From a virus, in the IMG/VR virus record IMGVR_UViG_3300020392_000031, positions 1 to 39,984 of that record: a DNA stretch of 39,984 nt, one strand, 5' to 3'. The position numbers were made by a program, and so were the translations under genes. Positions 8,946 through 18,300 of this stretch are shown here, piece after piece. The notes beneath the pieces were generated by a model that was given only the letters and a program-made list of their open reading frames with translations, was not told the origin of the DNA and did not search any database. Position 1 is the first letter of the stretch. Every line of letters starts with the position of its first letter.

Positions 8946-9500
8946 ATGGATAGTATTCCTTCTATGTTTAGTGGTTTCAATATCAAAAAATATAAGTCAA
9001 TAAAATATCCTTCAGATATTAGTTTGAAAACTCTTAATGAAATAAAATCATTACAAACTCAAAAATTAGATATACCATTTGCTAACAAGTATGACGATAT
9101 ACATGAGTCGTTTAAACGTCTTTTTGTAAATAGAAAAAGAGAATATCCTTCTGAGTTAGTTATGGATTTAATAGGTAAATCCAAACCTATAATAATGCGT
9201 ATAAAAAATTATCACGACAGGAAAAGACCAAACGTATTAGCTAAAAACTTTGGCATAGATTTAAAATATCATAAGATGGATAGTGCTCAAACTCCTGCAT
9301 TTCCTTCTGGACATTCTGCTCAAAGTAAATTAATAGCTTTAGTTTTATCTGACATGTTTCCTGAAATGAAAAAAGAGTTTACACAGGTTGCAGAAAATGT
9401 TTCTAAAAGCAGAATTGTTGCCAGGGTACATTATAAATCTGATAAAGACATAGGTGAAAAATTAGGACAAGATTTATATAATCACCTAAATAACGCCTAA
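8946..9500 (+). CDS. PAP2-type (acid phosphatase / phosphatidic acid phosphatase) domain protein
   Basis: A 184-residue soluble protein with the full three-part PAP2 signature. Motif 1 is K87-x6-R94-P95 (KNYHDRKRP), motif 2 is PSGH at 120-123, and motif 3 is S155-R156-x5-H162-x3-D166 (SRIVARVHYKSD). The family uses the two His residues as nucleophile and acid/base to remove phosphate from lipids, sugars, nucleotides or other phosphomonoesters. No transmembrane helix or signal peptide is present, so it is of the compact soluble type rather than the multi-pass lipid phosphatases. It starts 6 bases after the portal and lies before the promoter of the scaffold/capsid unit, a position normally held by assembly genes. 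The substrate is unknown; a virion-borne or early metabolic role is inference. Confidence 0.88.
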   Translation: MDSIPSMFSGFNIKKYKSIKYPSDISLKTLNEIKSLQTQKLDIPFANKYDDIHESFKRLFVNRKREYPSELVMDLIGKSKPIIMRIKNYHDRKRPNVLAKNFGIDLKYHKMDSAQTPAFPSGHSAQSKLIALVLSDMFPEMKKEFTQVAENVSKSRIVARVHYKSDKDIGEKLGQDLYNHLNNA

Positions 9501-9502
9501 AA

Positions 9503-9529
9503 TTGGTAAATAAATATTGTTTAATTTTG
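9503..9529 (+). promoter_or_regulatory. Candidate promoter for scaffold and capsid genes
   Basis: TTG at 9503-9505 and TAATTTTG at 9522-9529 match the Bacteroidota -33 TTG and -7 TAnnTTTG elements with a 16-base gap, slightly short of the usual spacing. The predicted transcript start is about 10 bases before the ATG at 9546. It lies in the 45-base gap before the scaffold gene. Confidence 0.5.
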
Positions 9530-9545
9530 TTAAAAATTTAATCTA

Positions 9546-10685
9546 ATGGAAATAAAAGTAAAAGCAGTGGACGGTAACACTCAAAAATCAAAAGCCGAAA
9601 TAGAAGAGCAGTTGTTAAAAAAACACGAAGCTCAACAACAAGAAACTCAAGCGGAGGAAAAACCTGAAAAGGTTGAACCAAAAGCAGAAGAGAAGGAGAA
9701 ACCAGCTGAGGAAACTCCAGCTGTAGAAGAAAAAACTCCCTCGTCAGAGTTAAATGACGAACATGTTCTTAATTTTATTAAAGAGAGGTACAACAAAGAC
9801 ATCAACTCAGTTGAAGAATTATTTGAAACTAAAGAATCAAATCCAGATTTACCTGAAGATGTTAAATTGTATTTTGATTATAAGAAAGAAACAGGCCGTG
9901 GAATCGAGGACTTTTATAAATTACAAAAGAACTACGATGACATGGATGAAGATTCGGTTTTAGCTGATTATCTTGGTGTTCAAGAAGAAGGTCTTGACGC
10001 TATAGATATTCAAGATATCATGGACGACAGATTCGGATACGATAGTGAAGAAGATGACGAAAAAGATATTAAGAAGAAAAAGTTAGCTAAAAAGAGAGAG
10101 CTTGCAAAAGCAAGAAAGTTTTTTAAAGAACAGAAAGATAAGTATAAAGTTCCCCTTGAGTCAAGTGGGGGTGGATTATCTGATGAACAAGAAAACAATC
10201 TTAATGCTTACAAGACAATGTTAGAGGAATCTAACTCTCAGAAGGAAAGCTTCCAGCTTATGAGAAAAAATTTTGAGGAGCGTACAAACAAAGTGTTTGG
10301 CGAAGAATTCAAAGGTTTTGAGTTTAACGTTAGCGACGACAAATCAATTCTCTATAAACCAGGGACTGCTGAAGAATTAAAGAACAAGCAAATGGATTTT
10401 AATAATTTCATCTCAAAATATAATGATGAGAATGGACTTATGAAAGACGCAGCAGGATATCACAGAGCTATGTCAATAGCCATGAATCCTGAAAAGTTTG
10501 CAAAGTTCTTTTATGAGCAGGGTGTTGCTGCAACAGTAGATGATGTAGCAAGAAAATCTAAGAATATCAATATGGATGTTCGTAGAGCCCCGCAACTTAG
10601 CACGAAAAATAGTTTAAAAATAAAAGCTGTAGGAGATACTTCGAGTGGTAGAGGTCTCAAAATTAGAAGTATTAAAAAAGTTTAA
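9546..10685 (+). CDS. Capsid scaffold (assembly) protein
   Basis: A 379-residue, very charged protein placed directly before the major capsid gene. Residues 1-70 are a Glu/Lys/Pro-rich disordered arm. The middle contains acidic patches and a Lys-rich helix (DIKKKKLAKKRELAKARKFF at ~172-191), followed by a long coiled-coil region to ~300. The C-terminus is basic, as in scaffolds that bind the inner capsid surface. Scaffolds direct procapsid assembly and then leave or are degraded. The role rests on composition and position; sequence similarity in this class is low. A protease domain is not visible. It is preceded by a TAnnTTTG promoter. Confidence 0.75.
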   Translation: MEIKVKAVDGNTQKSKAEIEEQLLKKHEAQQQETQAEEKPEKVEPKAEEKEKPAEETPAVEEKTPSSELNDEHVLNFIKERYNKDINSVEELFETKESNPDLPEDVKLYFDYKKETGRGIEDFYKLQKNYDDMDEDSVLADYLGVQEEGLDAIDIQDIMDDRFGYDSEEDDEKDIKKKKLAKKRELAKARKFFKEQKDKYKVPLESSGGGLSDEQENNLNAYKTMLEESNSQKESFQLMRKNFEERTNKVFGEEFKGFEFNVSDDKSILYKPGTAEELKNKQMDFNNFISKYNDENGLMKDAAGYHRAMSIAMNPEKFAKFFYEQGVAATVDDVARKSKNINMDVRRAPQLSTKNSLKIKAVGDTSSGRGLKIRSIKKV

Positions 10686-10705
10686 CAAATTAAAATTATA
10701 AAGTT

Positions 10706-12184
10706 ATGGCAGTAAATATTAGCCCAGGCTTCGATTTACAACCTTCGGCTCAACAGGTTCCTGTTGAAACGAATTATATCAAAGATTTTGATTTCTTGAA
10801 TCAGTATCTACCAGATACTTACGAGAAAGAATTTGAAAGATATGGTAATAGAAGCATTAGTTCATTCCTACGTATGGTAGGAGCAGAAATGCCTTCTAAC
10901 TCTGACCTTATTAAATGGTCTGAGCAAGGAAGATTGCATATCAAATACAAAGCGTGTACTTCTGGAGCAGCAGCAGGTACAGACGCTGGAGCAGTTTGGA
11001 CAATTCCAAATAACATTACTAACTTTAATCCTGCGTTAGCTAACCCTAACACAGCGAGAGATGCTAAGAATGTTATTAGAGTAGGTCAAACTGTAATGAT
11101 TTCAGACAACACTCCAGGTTCTACGTTACAAAACAAAGCGATTGTAACAGCTGGACCAACTGACGCAAACCCTAACCAATTTACAGTAGCTTATTATGAA
11201 GCAGCTGGACAGGCTATGGCAGCGGGAGTAGCGTGTGATGTTTTCATTTATGGTTCTGAGTTCGCAAAAGGAACTGAAGGAATGTCTGGTTCATTAGAAG
11301 CAGATAGCTTCTTCTTTGACAACAAGCCAATTATCTTAAAAGATAAATACTCTGTATCAGGTTCTGATATGGCGCAGATTGGCTGGGTTGAAGTAAGTGG
11401 TGAAGACGGAGTAAGTGGATACTTATGGTATCTAAAGTCTGAGCACGATACAAGACTAAGATTTGAAGACTACATGGAAACAGCATTAGTTGAAGCAGTA
11501 CCAGCAGAAGCAGGTTCTGGTGCTGGAGATGTCCTACAGGGATTAACTCCAGGTGGTGGTGGTTCAGTTGCTGGACTAAGTGGTTCTAAAGGTGTATTCT
11601 TTGAAGTAGGTGCAAGAGGTAATGTTTATGGTGGTGGTAACCCAACAACATTAGCAGACTTCGACAGCATTATTCAAAGATTAGACAAGCAAGGTGCAAT
11701 CGAAGAAAACGTAATTTTCTTAAATAGAAACTTCTCGTTTGATATTGACGATATGTTATCCACACAAAACTCTTACGGAGGTGGTGGAACATCTTATGGT
11801 CTATTTGATAATGACGAAGAGATGGCACTAAATCTTGGTTTCTCTGGATTTAGAAGAGGTTATGACTTTTATAAGTCTGACTGGAAATACCTAAACGACC
11901 CAACAATGAGAGGTGGATTAGTAGCAGGTGGTATCAATGGACTATTAGTTCCAGCTGGTTCTACTTCAGTTTATGACCAAATACTTGGTAAAAACGCTAA
12001 GAGACCATTCTTACATGTAAGATATAGAGCTTCAGAAGCTGAAGACAGAAGATATAAAACTTGGATTACTGGTTCAGCTGGTGGTGCGAGAACATCTTCT
12101 TTAGATGCTATGGAAGTTAACTTCTTATCTGAAAGAGCAGTTTGTGTATTAGGTGCAAACAACTTCTTCTTATTCCAAAACTAA
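10706..12184 (+). CDS. Major capsid protein
   Basis: A 492-residue protein after the scaffold and followed by the strongest terminator in the window, as expected for the most abundant virion protein. The N-terminal ~85 residues resemble an N-arm and helix, with FLNQYLPDTYEKEFERYGNR at ~30-49. Residues ~118-183 form a Val/Thr-rich insertion around VIRVGQTVMISD that may be an extra surface domain on the HK97 fold. The central part has Gly-rich loops, and the C-terminus (HVRYRASEAEDRRYKTW, then AMEVNFLSERAVCVLGANNF) looks like the conserved P-domain end in marine and crAss-like capsids. The HK97 fold is inferred from context and length. Confidence 0.88.
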   Translation: MAVNISPGFDLQPSAQQVPVETNYIKDFDFLNQYLPDTYEKEFERYGNRSISSFLRMVGAEMPSNSDLIKWSEQGRLHIKYKACTSGAAAGTDAGAVWTIPNNITNFNPALANPNTARDAKNVIRVGQTVMISDNTPGSTLQNKAIVTAGPTDANPNQFTVAYYEAAGQAMAAGVACDVFIYGSEFAKGTEGMSGSLEADSFFFDNKPIILKDKYSVSGSDMAQIGWVEVSGEDGVSGYLWYLKSEHDTRLRFEDYMETALVEAVPAEAGSGAGDVLQGLTPGGGGSVAGLSGSKGVFFEVGARGNVYGGGNPTTLADFDSIIQRLDKQGAIEENVIFLNRNFSFDIDDMLSTQNSYGGGGTSYGLFDNDEEMALNLGFSGFRRGYDFYKSDWKYLNDPTMRGGLVAGGINGLLVPAGSTSVYDQILGKNAKRPFLHVRYRASEAEDRRYKTWITGSAGGARTSSLDAMEVNFLSERAVCVLGANNFFLFQN

Positions 12185-12200
12185 TAAGAAGTAATTATTA

Positions 12201-12237
12201 ATATTAGGGGAGGTATACTCCTCCCCTGATATTTTTT
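12201..12237 (+). terminator. Rho-independent terminator after the capsid gene
   Basis: A perfect 8-bp stem AGGGGAGG (12206-12213) and CCTCCCCT (12220-12227) with a 6-base loop, extended by five more A/T or wobble pairs to 12201 and 12232, then T6 at 12232-12237. It is the clearest intrinsic terminator seen and lies 17 bases after the capsid stop. Confidence 0.9.
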
Positions 12238-12262
12238 ATTAATCAAATTAAATTTAAATAAA

Positions 12263-13021
12263 ATGAAAAAAGTAAAAGATAAATATTCCGATAAAGCTTA
12301 TAGATTACTCTTAAAGCAAATACCGCTAACTTATATGTTAGCTTCAAGACACACTAACAGGTCCCCTTTATTATGGTTTGATGAAGAAAAAGGAGTTAAT
12401 AGGCCCCTTAGATATGCACGAAACCAGAAGTCTCCATTTGAAGATGAGCAAGATGGAAATGCAGTTTTAGAACCAGTAATGTTTGAGGATGGTATGTTGT
12501 CAGTTCCAAGAAGCAATCAATCACTTCAAAAGTTTTTATATTACCATCCATCAAATGGTAGAGTATTCGAAGAGATTAACAATGAAAAAGATGCGGCTGA
12601 ACAATTAGCATTTGTTGAAATGGGATTGGAAGCACAGATACTTGCAAAAAATTTAAAAGGCGATGAGCTTATTACAGTTTGTAGAGTATTAATGGGAGCG
12701 GCAGCTGATAGGTTAACTACCTCTGAATTAAAAAGAGATATCCTGTTGTATGCAAAAGATTCACCACAAGATTTTATGGAAACTGTGAATGACCCTATGT
12801 TAAATTTATATAGTGAAACTGTACAGTTTTTTAATAATACGTGGTTAGTTTTAAGAAACAATGGTAAAGATGTATTCTTTAATCTTCCTAAAAACAAAAA
12901 CAAATTATTATCAGTGCCGTTTGGTGAAGACCATTATTACATAGTGGCTTCTTTCTTCCAAGGTGATGACGGTATTGAAACTTACAAGTTGTTATCCAAA
13001 AAGCTAAAAAAAGATAAATAA
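12263..13021 (+). CDS. Hypothetical protein downstream of capsid
   Basis: A 252-residue soluble protein with no recognised motif. The N-terminus is basic (Lys-rich), the middle is acidic and helical, and the end is Lys-rich. There is no membrane segment. It lies after the capsid terminator with no separate promoter that I can see, so it is probably made by read-through or from an unseen start. Many marine phages have an uncharacterised gene of similar size between the capsid and connector genes. A head-completion or assembly role is inference from position only. Confidence 0.7.
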   Translation: MKKVKDKYSDKAYRLLLKQIPLTYMLASRHTNRSPLLWFDEEKGVNRPLRYARNQKSPFEDEQDGNAVLEPVMFEDGMLSVPRSNQSLQKFLYYHPSNGRVFEEINNEKDAAEQLAFVEMGLEAQILAKNLKGDELITVCRVLMGAAADRLTTSELKRDILLYAKDSPQDFMETVNDPMLNLYSETVQFFNNTWLVLRNNGKDVFFNLPKNKNKLLSVPFGEDHYYIVASFFQGDDGIETYKLLSKKLKKDK

Positions 13022-13028
13022 GGTTTCG

Positions 13029-13036
13029 TATCTTTG
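13029..13036 (+). promoter_or_regulatory. Candidate promoter for the 109-residue protein
   Basis: TATCTTTG matches TAnnTTTG and sits 8 bases after the upstream stop codon, with the ATG at 13068. I see no TTG at the usual -33 distance. With the terminator at 13422-13454 it would make the next gene a single-gene transcription unit. Confidence 0.5.
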
Positions 13037-13067
13037 TGGTATTGTTTAACCCTTAAATTTTTTAACT

Positions 13068-13397
13068 ATGATGAAATATTTAAAAATCAGTTTAAGTGAT
13101 GCTTCGCATTTAATTCCTATTCAAAGTGTATTAGGTGTTGAAGTTGGTGCCGATACAGAAGTAAAGATTCTTTACAATGTGAGAGGGCACGGTGCAACAG
13201 GTGCTTCTGAGGTGTTAGGTGTAAAAATTACTGCTACTACAGCAAGTGATGCAGCTAAAACTAAAGAGCAATTAAATAGTATCGTTGATGCTATGGAAGA
13301 TGCACTATCTACTGCGTGGACAAAACCTATCTATGTACTTGAGCCTAAGTATGCTGTTACAGCTATTGCTCAAATAGAAGATGTGTGGGCTGCATAG
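13068..13397 (+). CDS. Small abundant virion protein candidate
   Basis: A 109-residue protein, mildly acidic, Ala/Val-rich and predicted alpha/beta, with two adjacent ATG codons at its start (13068 and 13071). It has its own TAnnTTTG promoter upstream and an intrinsic terminator directly downstream. That arrangement suggests high, independent expression of a product needed in many copies. A head decoration or connector-associated protein would fit the position between capsid and connector genes, but no family motif supports this. It could also be a regulator of assembly. Confidence 0.65.
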   Translation: MMKYLKISLSDASHLIPIQSVLGVEVGADTEVKILYNVRGHGATGASEVLGVKITATTASDAAKTKEQLNSIVDAMEDALSTAWTKPIYVLEPKYAVTAIAQIEDVWAA

Positions 13398-13421
13398 TAA
13401 TCACTAAACATTAGTTATGAA

Positions 13422-13454
13422 AGGGGCTTAAACATTTAGGCCTCTTTTTTTTTT
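13422..13454 (+). terminator. Rho-independent terminator
   Basis: Stem AGGGGCTT (13422-13429) pairs with AGGCCTCT (13438-13445) with two G-U wobbles and an 8-base loop. It runs into ten T residues at 13445-13454. It closes the unit of the 109-residue protein and is followed within 4 bases by the next promoter box. Confidence 0.8.
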
Positions 13455-13457
13455 GCT

Positions 13458-13465
13458 TATATTTG
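13458..13465 (+). promoter_or_regulatory. Candidate promoter for connector and tail genes
   Basis: TATATTTG matches TAnnTTTG, directly after the T-tract of the terminator and 15 bases before the ATG at 13481. The implied leader is under 12 bases, so the -33 element would fall within the terminator. It would start the long connector and nozzle operon. Confidence 0.5.
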
Positions 13466-13480
13466 TAAAAAGATTTACGG

Positions 13481-14443
13481 ATGATTAACTCAGTTAGAAA
13501 TACAGTATTGGCTATTGCTAATAAAAATAATTACGGATACATATCTCCACAAGATTTTAATTTATACTGCTTACAGGCTCAAATGGATTTGTTTGAGGAC
13601 TATTTCTATCAATATAATAATTGGATAAATAGAGAAAACGCAAGAACATCTGGAACAGGATATGCTGATATTATAAAAAACTTAGAAGAGGTAATAGATA
13701 CTTTTTCAACTACAGCTTATTTAGCTCAACCAGCTGCTGACCTTAACAATCAATATAATTTACCTGCAGACTATTATTTAATAAATAAAATATTTTATTA
13801 TCCAACATTAAGAGTTAGTGGCACGACAACTGCAGCAAATGTAAATCAGTTAATTGATGCAACTCAAACTTTTACAACTTCAGTATCAGTAGGAGATATA
13901 ATAACTAATACCACGGATAATACTTCTGCATATATCACAGCTATTGTTAGTGATACAACCTTAACAATAAGTTCTGATATAATGGCAAACGCGGAAACAT
14001 ATAATATTTATGACCAGTACAATATTACAGAAGTCGAAAGAGTTAATCAAAATAAAATATTTTATTTAACAAGTTCTAATCTTACTTATCCTACATCGCA
14101 GTATCCTGCGTATGTTTTAGGAGGAGCAAGTTCAAATACAACACCTGGTGTTTTAGGAAACACTATAACTGTTTATCCCAATACAATTACACAAGGTGGT
14201 GCTATTCAAGCACAATACATTAGATATCCATTAGCTCCGAATTGGACCTTTTTAAATACATCTGGTCAAGACCCTATATTTAATCCAGCTGCTGCTGATT
14301 TTCAAAACTTTGAATTGCCAGCATCTGACGAACCAAATTTAGTTGCAAAAATTTGTCAATACATAGGTATAGAAATTAGAGAAGATTCGGTATACAAATT
14401 TGGGCAAACAGAAGAATTAACAGATACACAAGAAACAAGCTAA
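13481..14443 (+). CDS. Head-tail connector / ring protein
   Basis: A 320-residue protein opening a tight run of connector and nozzle genes. Residues 1-110 and 180-320 look like a connector core: N-terminal helices, then a C-terminus with ELPASDEPNLVAKICQYIGI, a segment type often seen in adaptor proteins of marine podoviruses. Residues ~114-178 appear to be an inserted beta domain around SVGDIITNTTDNTSAYITAI and IYDQY, distinct in composition from the core. It ends one base before the next gene starts. Its role, completing the portal vertex, is inferred from position and comparison with podoviral connectors. Confidence 0.65.
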   Translation: MINSVRNTVLAIANKNNYGYISPQDFNLYCLQAQMDLFEDYFYQYNNWINRENARTSGTGYADIIKNLEEVIDTFSTTAYLAQPAADLNNQYNLPADYYLINKIFYYPTLRVSGTTTAANVNQLIDATQTFTTSVSVGDIITNTTDNTSAYITAIVSDTTLTISSDIMANAETYNIYDQYNITEVERVNQNKIFYLTSSNLTYPTSQYPAYVLGGASSNTTPGVLGNTITVYPNTITQGGAIQAQYIRYPLAPNWTFLNTSGQDPIFNPAAADFQNFELPASDEPNLVAKICQYIGIEIREDSVYKFGQTEELTDTQETS

Positions 14444-14444
14444 G

Positions 14445-15359
14445 ATGACATATATAAATCAATATCAATATTACACAAACAATGGTAACGCTCCTGATGA
14501 TGCTAATTGGGGGTCTTATCAATATGTGTCTTTACAAGACATAGTAAATAATTTTATGTTGATGTATCAAGGAAATCATGAATTAGTAAACAACATTAAT
14601 AGGTTTCAAATATTATTTCATGCTAAGCGTGGTATTCAAGAGTTGAACTATGACGCCATGAAAGAAATAAAAATATTACAGTTAGATGTGGATAGCTCTT
14701 CCAGATTTATTTTACCATCTGACTATGTAAATTGGGTTAGAATATCTCAATTTAGAAATGGTGTGTTATATCCTATGAGCGAAAATATACAAACTAATTG
14801 GAGCTCTGCATATTTACAAGATAATAATAGTAGAATATTATTTGACCAAGATGGAAATGCTTTGAGCCCTCAAGATTCTGAAGTTGATTTAAGCAGGGGT
14901 AGAGTGGGGATATATTTAAACAGTAATAGCATGTTTCATAATTGTGAAGGAACTTGTGTTGATGGCTGTTGGTATTTTGATTACTCAGTTGGGGCACGAT
15001 TTGGTTTAAACACGGAAACAGCAAATGTAAATCCTACATTTACTATTGATAAAAAAGCAGGAGTAATTAATTTTAGCTCATTAGGAGATACAGCTTCTGT
15101 GGTATTAGAGTATGTGTCAGACGGTATGGAAGGTGGAGATGATTCTAAAATTAGTGTAAACAAATTATTTGAAGAATATATATACGCATATATTAAATAT
15201 TCCATTTTGAATAGTAGATTAGGAGTGCAAGAATATGTAGTAAGAAGAGCTCAAAAAGATAAGTCTTCTTTACTTCGTAATGCAAAAATAAGATTAAGTA
15301 ATATACACCCTGGTCGACTCTTAATGAATTTAAGAGGTCAGGATAAATGGATAAAGTAG
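14445..15359 (+). CDS. Tail tubular / ring protein (gp11-like position)
   Basis: A 304-residue protein between the first connector and the nozzle, the place of the T7 gp11 or P22 gp4 type adaptor. Residues 55-95 (FHAKRGIQELNYDAMKEIK, then an LPSDYVNW strand) resemble the helical core of such ring proteins. There is a Cys pair in NCEGTCVDGCW near 167-177, uncommon for this class and possibly a metal or disulfide site. The C-terminus is basic and helical, ending in GRLLMNLRGQDKWIK. It ends one base before the nozzle gene. The call is based on order and general features. Confidence 0.65.
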   Translation: MTYINQYQYYTNNGNAPDDANWGSYQYVSLQDIVNNFMLMYQGNHELVNNINRFQILFHAKRGIQELNYDAMKEIKILQLDVDSSSRFILPSDYVNWVRISQFRNGVLYPMSENIQTNWSSAYLQDNNSRILFDQDGNALSPQDSEVDLSRGRVGIYLNSNSMFHNCEGTCVDGCWYFDYSVGARFGLNTETANVNPTFTIDKKAGVINFSSLGDTASVVLEYVSDGMEGGDDSKISVNKLFEEYIYAYIKYSILNSRLGVQEYVVRRAQKDKSSLLRNAKIRLSNIHPGRLLMNLRGQDKWIK

Positions 15360-15360
15360 T

Positions 15361-18300
15361 ATGCCAATAGTAACCACAAATTTTATTAAAGGACGTATGA
15401 ATAAGTCTGTGGATGAAAGACTTCTTCCACCTGGCGAATATGTCGATGCCGTAAATGTAAGGTTGGGTTCTACTGAAACCACTGAGGTTGGAGCAGTAGA
15501 AAACAGTAGAGGTAATACAAGATTGACTACTTTATCGTTTCGTGGTGTAGAGTTATCCAGTAAGGCTACCTGTATCGGGGCATATCAAGACAGTGCTAAC
15601 GAAACACTTTATTGGTTTGTTCATGACCCAGAGTATAACGATGGGGGAAAACTCAGAAAGCTTGATTTAATTTTGTCATATAATACAAATGCAAATACGC
15701 TTAGATATCACGTAATCACTTTTAACGTATTAAATTTTGACCCACAATTTTTAATGACTGCGGTGGAAAAAATTGAAGACCTACTTTTCTTTTCAGATAA
15801 TTTAAATCCACCAAGAAAAATAAACATAACTCACAGTTATGATTTTCCTATCGGTAATGTAGACCAAATAGTAGATGAAGATATAAATGTGATAGTAAAA
15901 CCACCTGGTTATGAGTTCGAACCAGGAGTAACTCCAACTGCTGACATACCTTTACCAGCTCCAACGTTTGTTGGTTTAAACTTGCCAGGTTCAGAAAACT
16001 ATATAGAGGATAGATTTTTATCTTTTGCTTACAGATATAGATATGAAAACAACGAATATAGTGCTACATCATTATTTTCAAATCCTGCTTTTTCTACAAA
16101 TGCTTTTAAATTTAGTGTGAAAAATTACAACAATGAAGGAATGACAAACAGGTTTAATGCTGTGGATATATCCTTTAGTACAGGGAGTGAAAGAGTTAAA
16201 GAGGTAGATTTATTGTTTAAAGATTCTGGCACGAATAATATATTTGTTATCGAAAGATTTAATAAGTTAGAACAAGGTTGGGCTGATAATTCAATACATA
16301 CTTTTCAGTTTAACAATAGTAAAATATATTCAGTATTAGGTAGTGATGAGTTAGGAAGACTATACGATAACGTCCCGATAAAAGCAAGAGCTTTAACTAT
16401 AATGGGCAATAGATTAATTTATGGCAACTACGTTGATGGTTTTAATATAACGAATGAAAACAACCAGCAAATAGCTATCAATTATAGTACAGAGCTGGTA
16501 ACAAAAAATGTTGATTTTGAAGAGTTAGATACTGCAACTATAGCTAATGGAGATAATTATACTATTGACCCAAATCAAACAGTCGCGGCTTCTAATGCCG
16601 TTGCTCAAATAGATTTAACTCAAATAGCAACAAAATTAAAAAAGAATTCAGTTTTAAATATAAGTATATTATTAGAGCATTCTAATTTAAGCGGAACTAC
16701 AGGAGAACAATGTTTTCAAGACAATATAAATTTTAGTCAAGGCGTAATTAATTTTGATGTAAGTATTACTCTACAGCAAGATTATGCAAACGTTTATGAC
16801 TTTTCTCAAAGTGCTGATTTTAGAAACGGAATAGGAACACAGCTGGGTGTTAATTTTCAACCGATGGCCAACGCCAGTCAGGGAGGTTCTCTAACTGATA
16901 AGTTCAATAATGATTTAGCTATACCTTCTATTACTTGTACCTTTACAAAAGTAATTAGTGGAATAGATAGCTCCACTGACCAACAAGGGTTTAGAATTAC
17001 AGCTACTCCTGGTAGTAATGTAATAGGTTTACAGACCATAGCAATGAAGTTCAATAGCGCAGCTGGCGCACCAAATCCAAATCCTACTGATTTGTATGAA
17101 TATTTTAGAATCGTTTCTGCAGATGTAGCTTTTAGCTCAGCGTCATTTACAGGTTCATTACATAGCAATAGAGACTTTGCTACTGGTATTGTTTATTTGG
17201 ATGAATATGGAAGAGCTTCGACAGTACTGACCTCAAACTTTAATACCATAAGTATACCTACAGCTAACAGTATAACTCTTAATAGCATAAAAGCGACTGT
17301 ACAGAATTTTGCACCATCATGGGCGCAAAGGTATAAGTTTGTGGTGAAACCAAGTAAAGGAAATTATGAAACAATATTTTCTAATTTTTATTATACTGTG
17401 CAAACCTCACAAGTTACTTATTTTAAATTAGAAGGTGACAATCAAAACAAAGTTAAAACAGGAGATACGTTAATTGTAAAAACAGACGTAGGTGGACCTA
17501 TAACAGAGGTTGTAAAAGCAAAAGTTCTAAATGTTGAAGCTCAAGCAAGAAACTTTTTAGATGATGACCAAGGATTGGGTGCTAATACTTTTCAATTACC
17601 TGGTTTGTATATGGAAATAAAACCTTCAGGCTTTAGTGTTAACATACCAGATGATGCAGTTATTGATGCTGGCGAAGAGAAAACAACAGGTACTGGTAAT
17701 GATGGTACGTGTAAACATGGTATACGTTATCCTTTATTTACAACCGATAGTGGAGGTGTAACAGAAAATTATTCAATACCTGCTGGTTCAGCGATTGATA
17801 TAAATATAAGGATTAATCGAAATGAAAGAGGGAGTAGATGTGAAGGATATGAATGGAAATGGAGGCAAACTTTATTTTCATCAGCTGATTATCCAGACTT
17901 TAGAAGATGGTGGATAGGAGACCAAGTCAATCCTGCTAACGCATCCCCTGGAGAAATACAATCCTCTGGGACTATAGATGTAGTAAATAAATCAGCAGTA
18001 GGTAGTTTTTCTGTTGGAGTTCCAGGTGTTACTTGTACAGATAACAGCGGTGCAAATATGAGTAATAACACTATATTTTTTCAATTTGTACAAGATGTTG
18101 TGGGAGACCCAGCATCAAAACTCGGTTTAGTTGTTAAAACTAAAAAGCAAGGATGTTCAGGCTTTCAACCTTTTTCCAGAAGAAGAAACGTTAATGTAAG
18201 ATGTGAGATTGTTGTTACAAGAGCAAACTCAATGATAGTGTTTGAAACCGAACCAGTAGATTCAAGCCCAGATATATTCTTTGACGCTTCGGATTCATAT

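Noticed and set aside
11756-11764. Perfect DnaA box TTATCCACA, with near matches at 38596 and 39651
   Set aside because: The sites are single, far apart and within genes; there is no cluster that would mark an origin.
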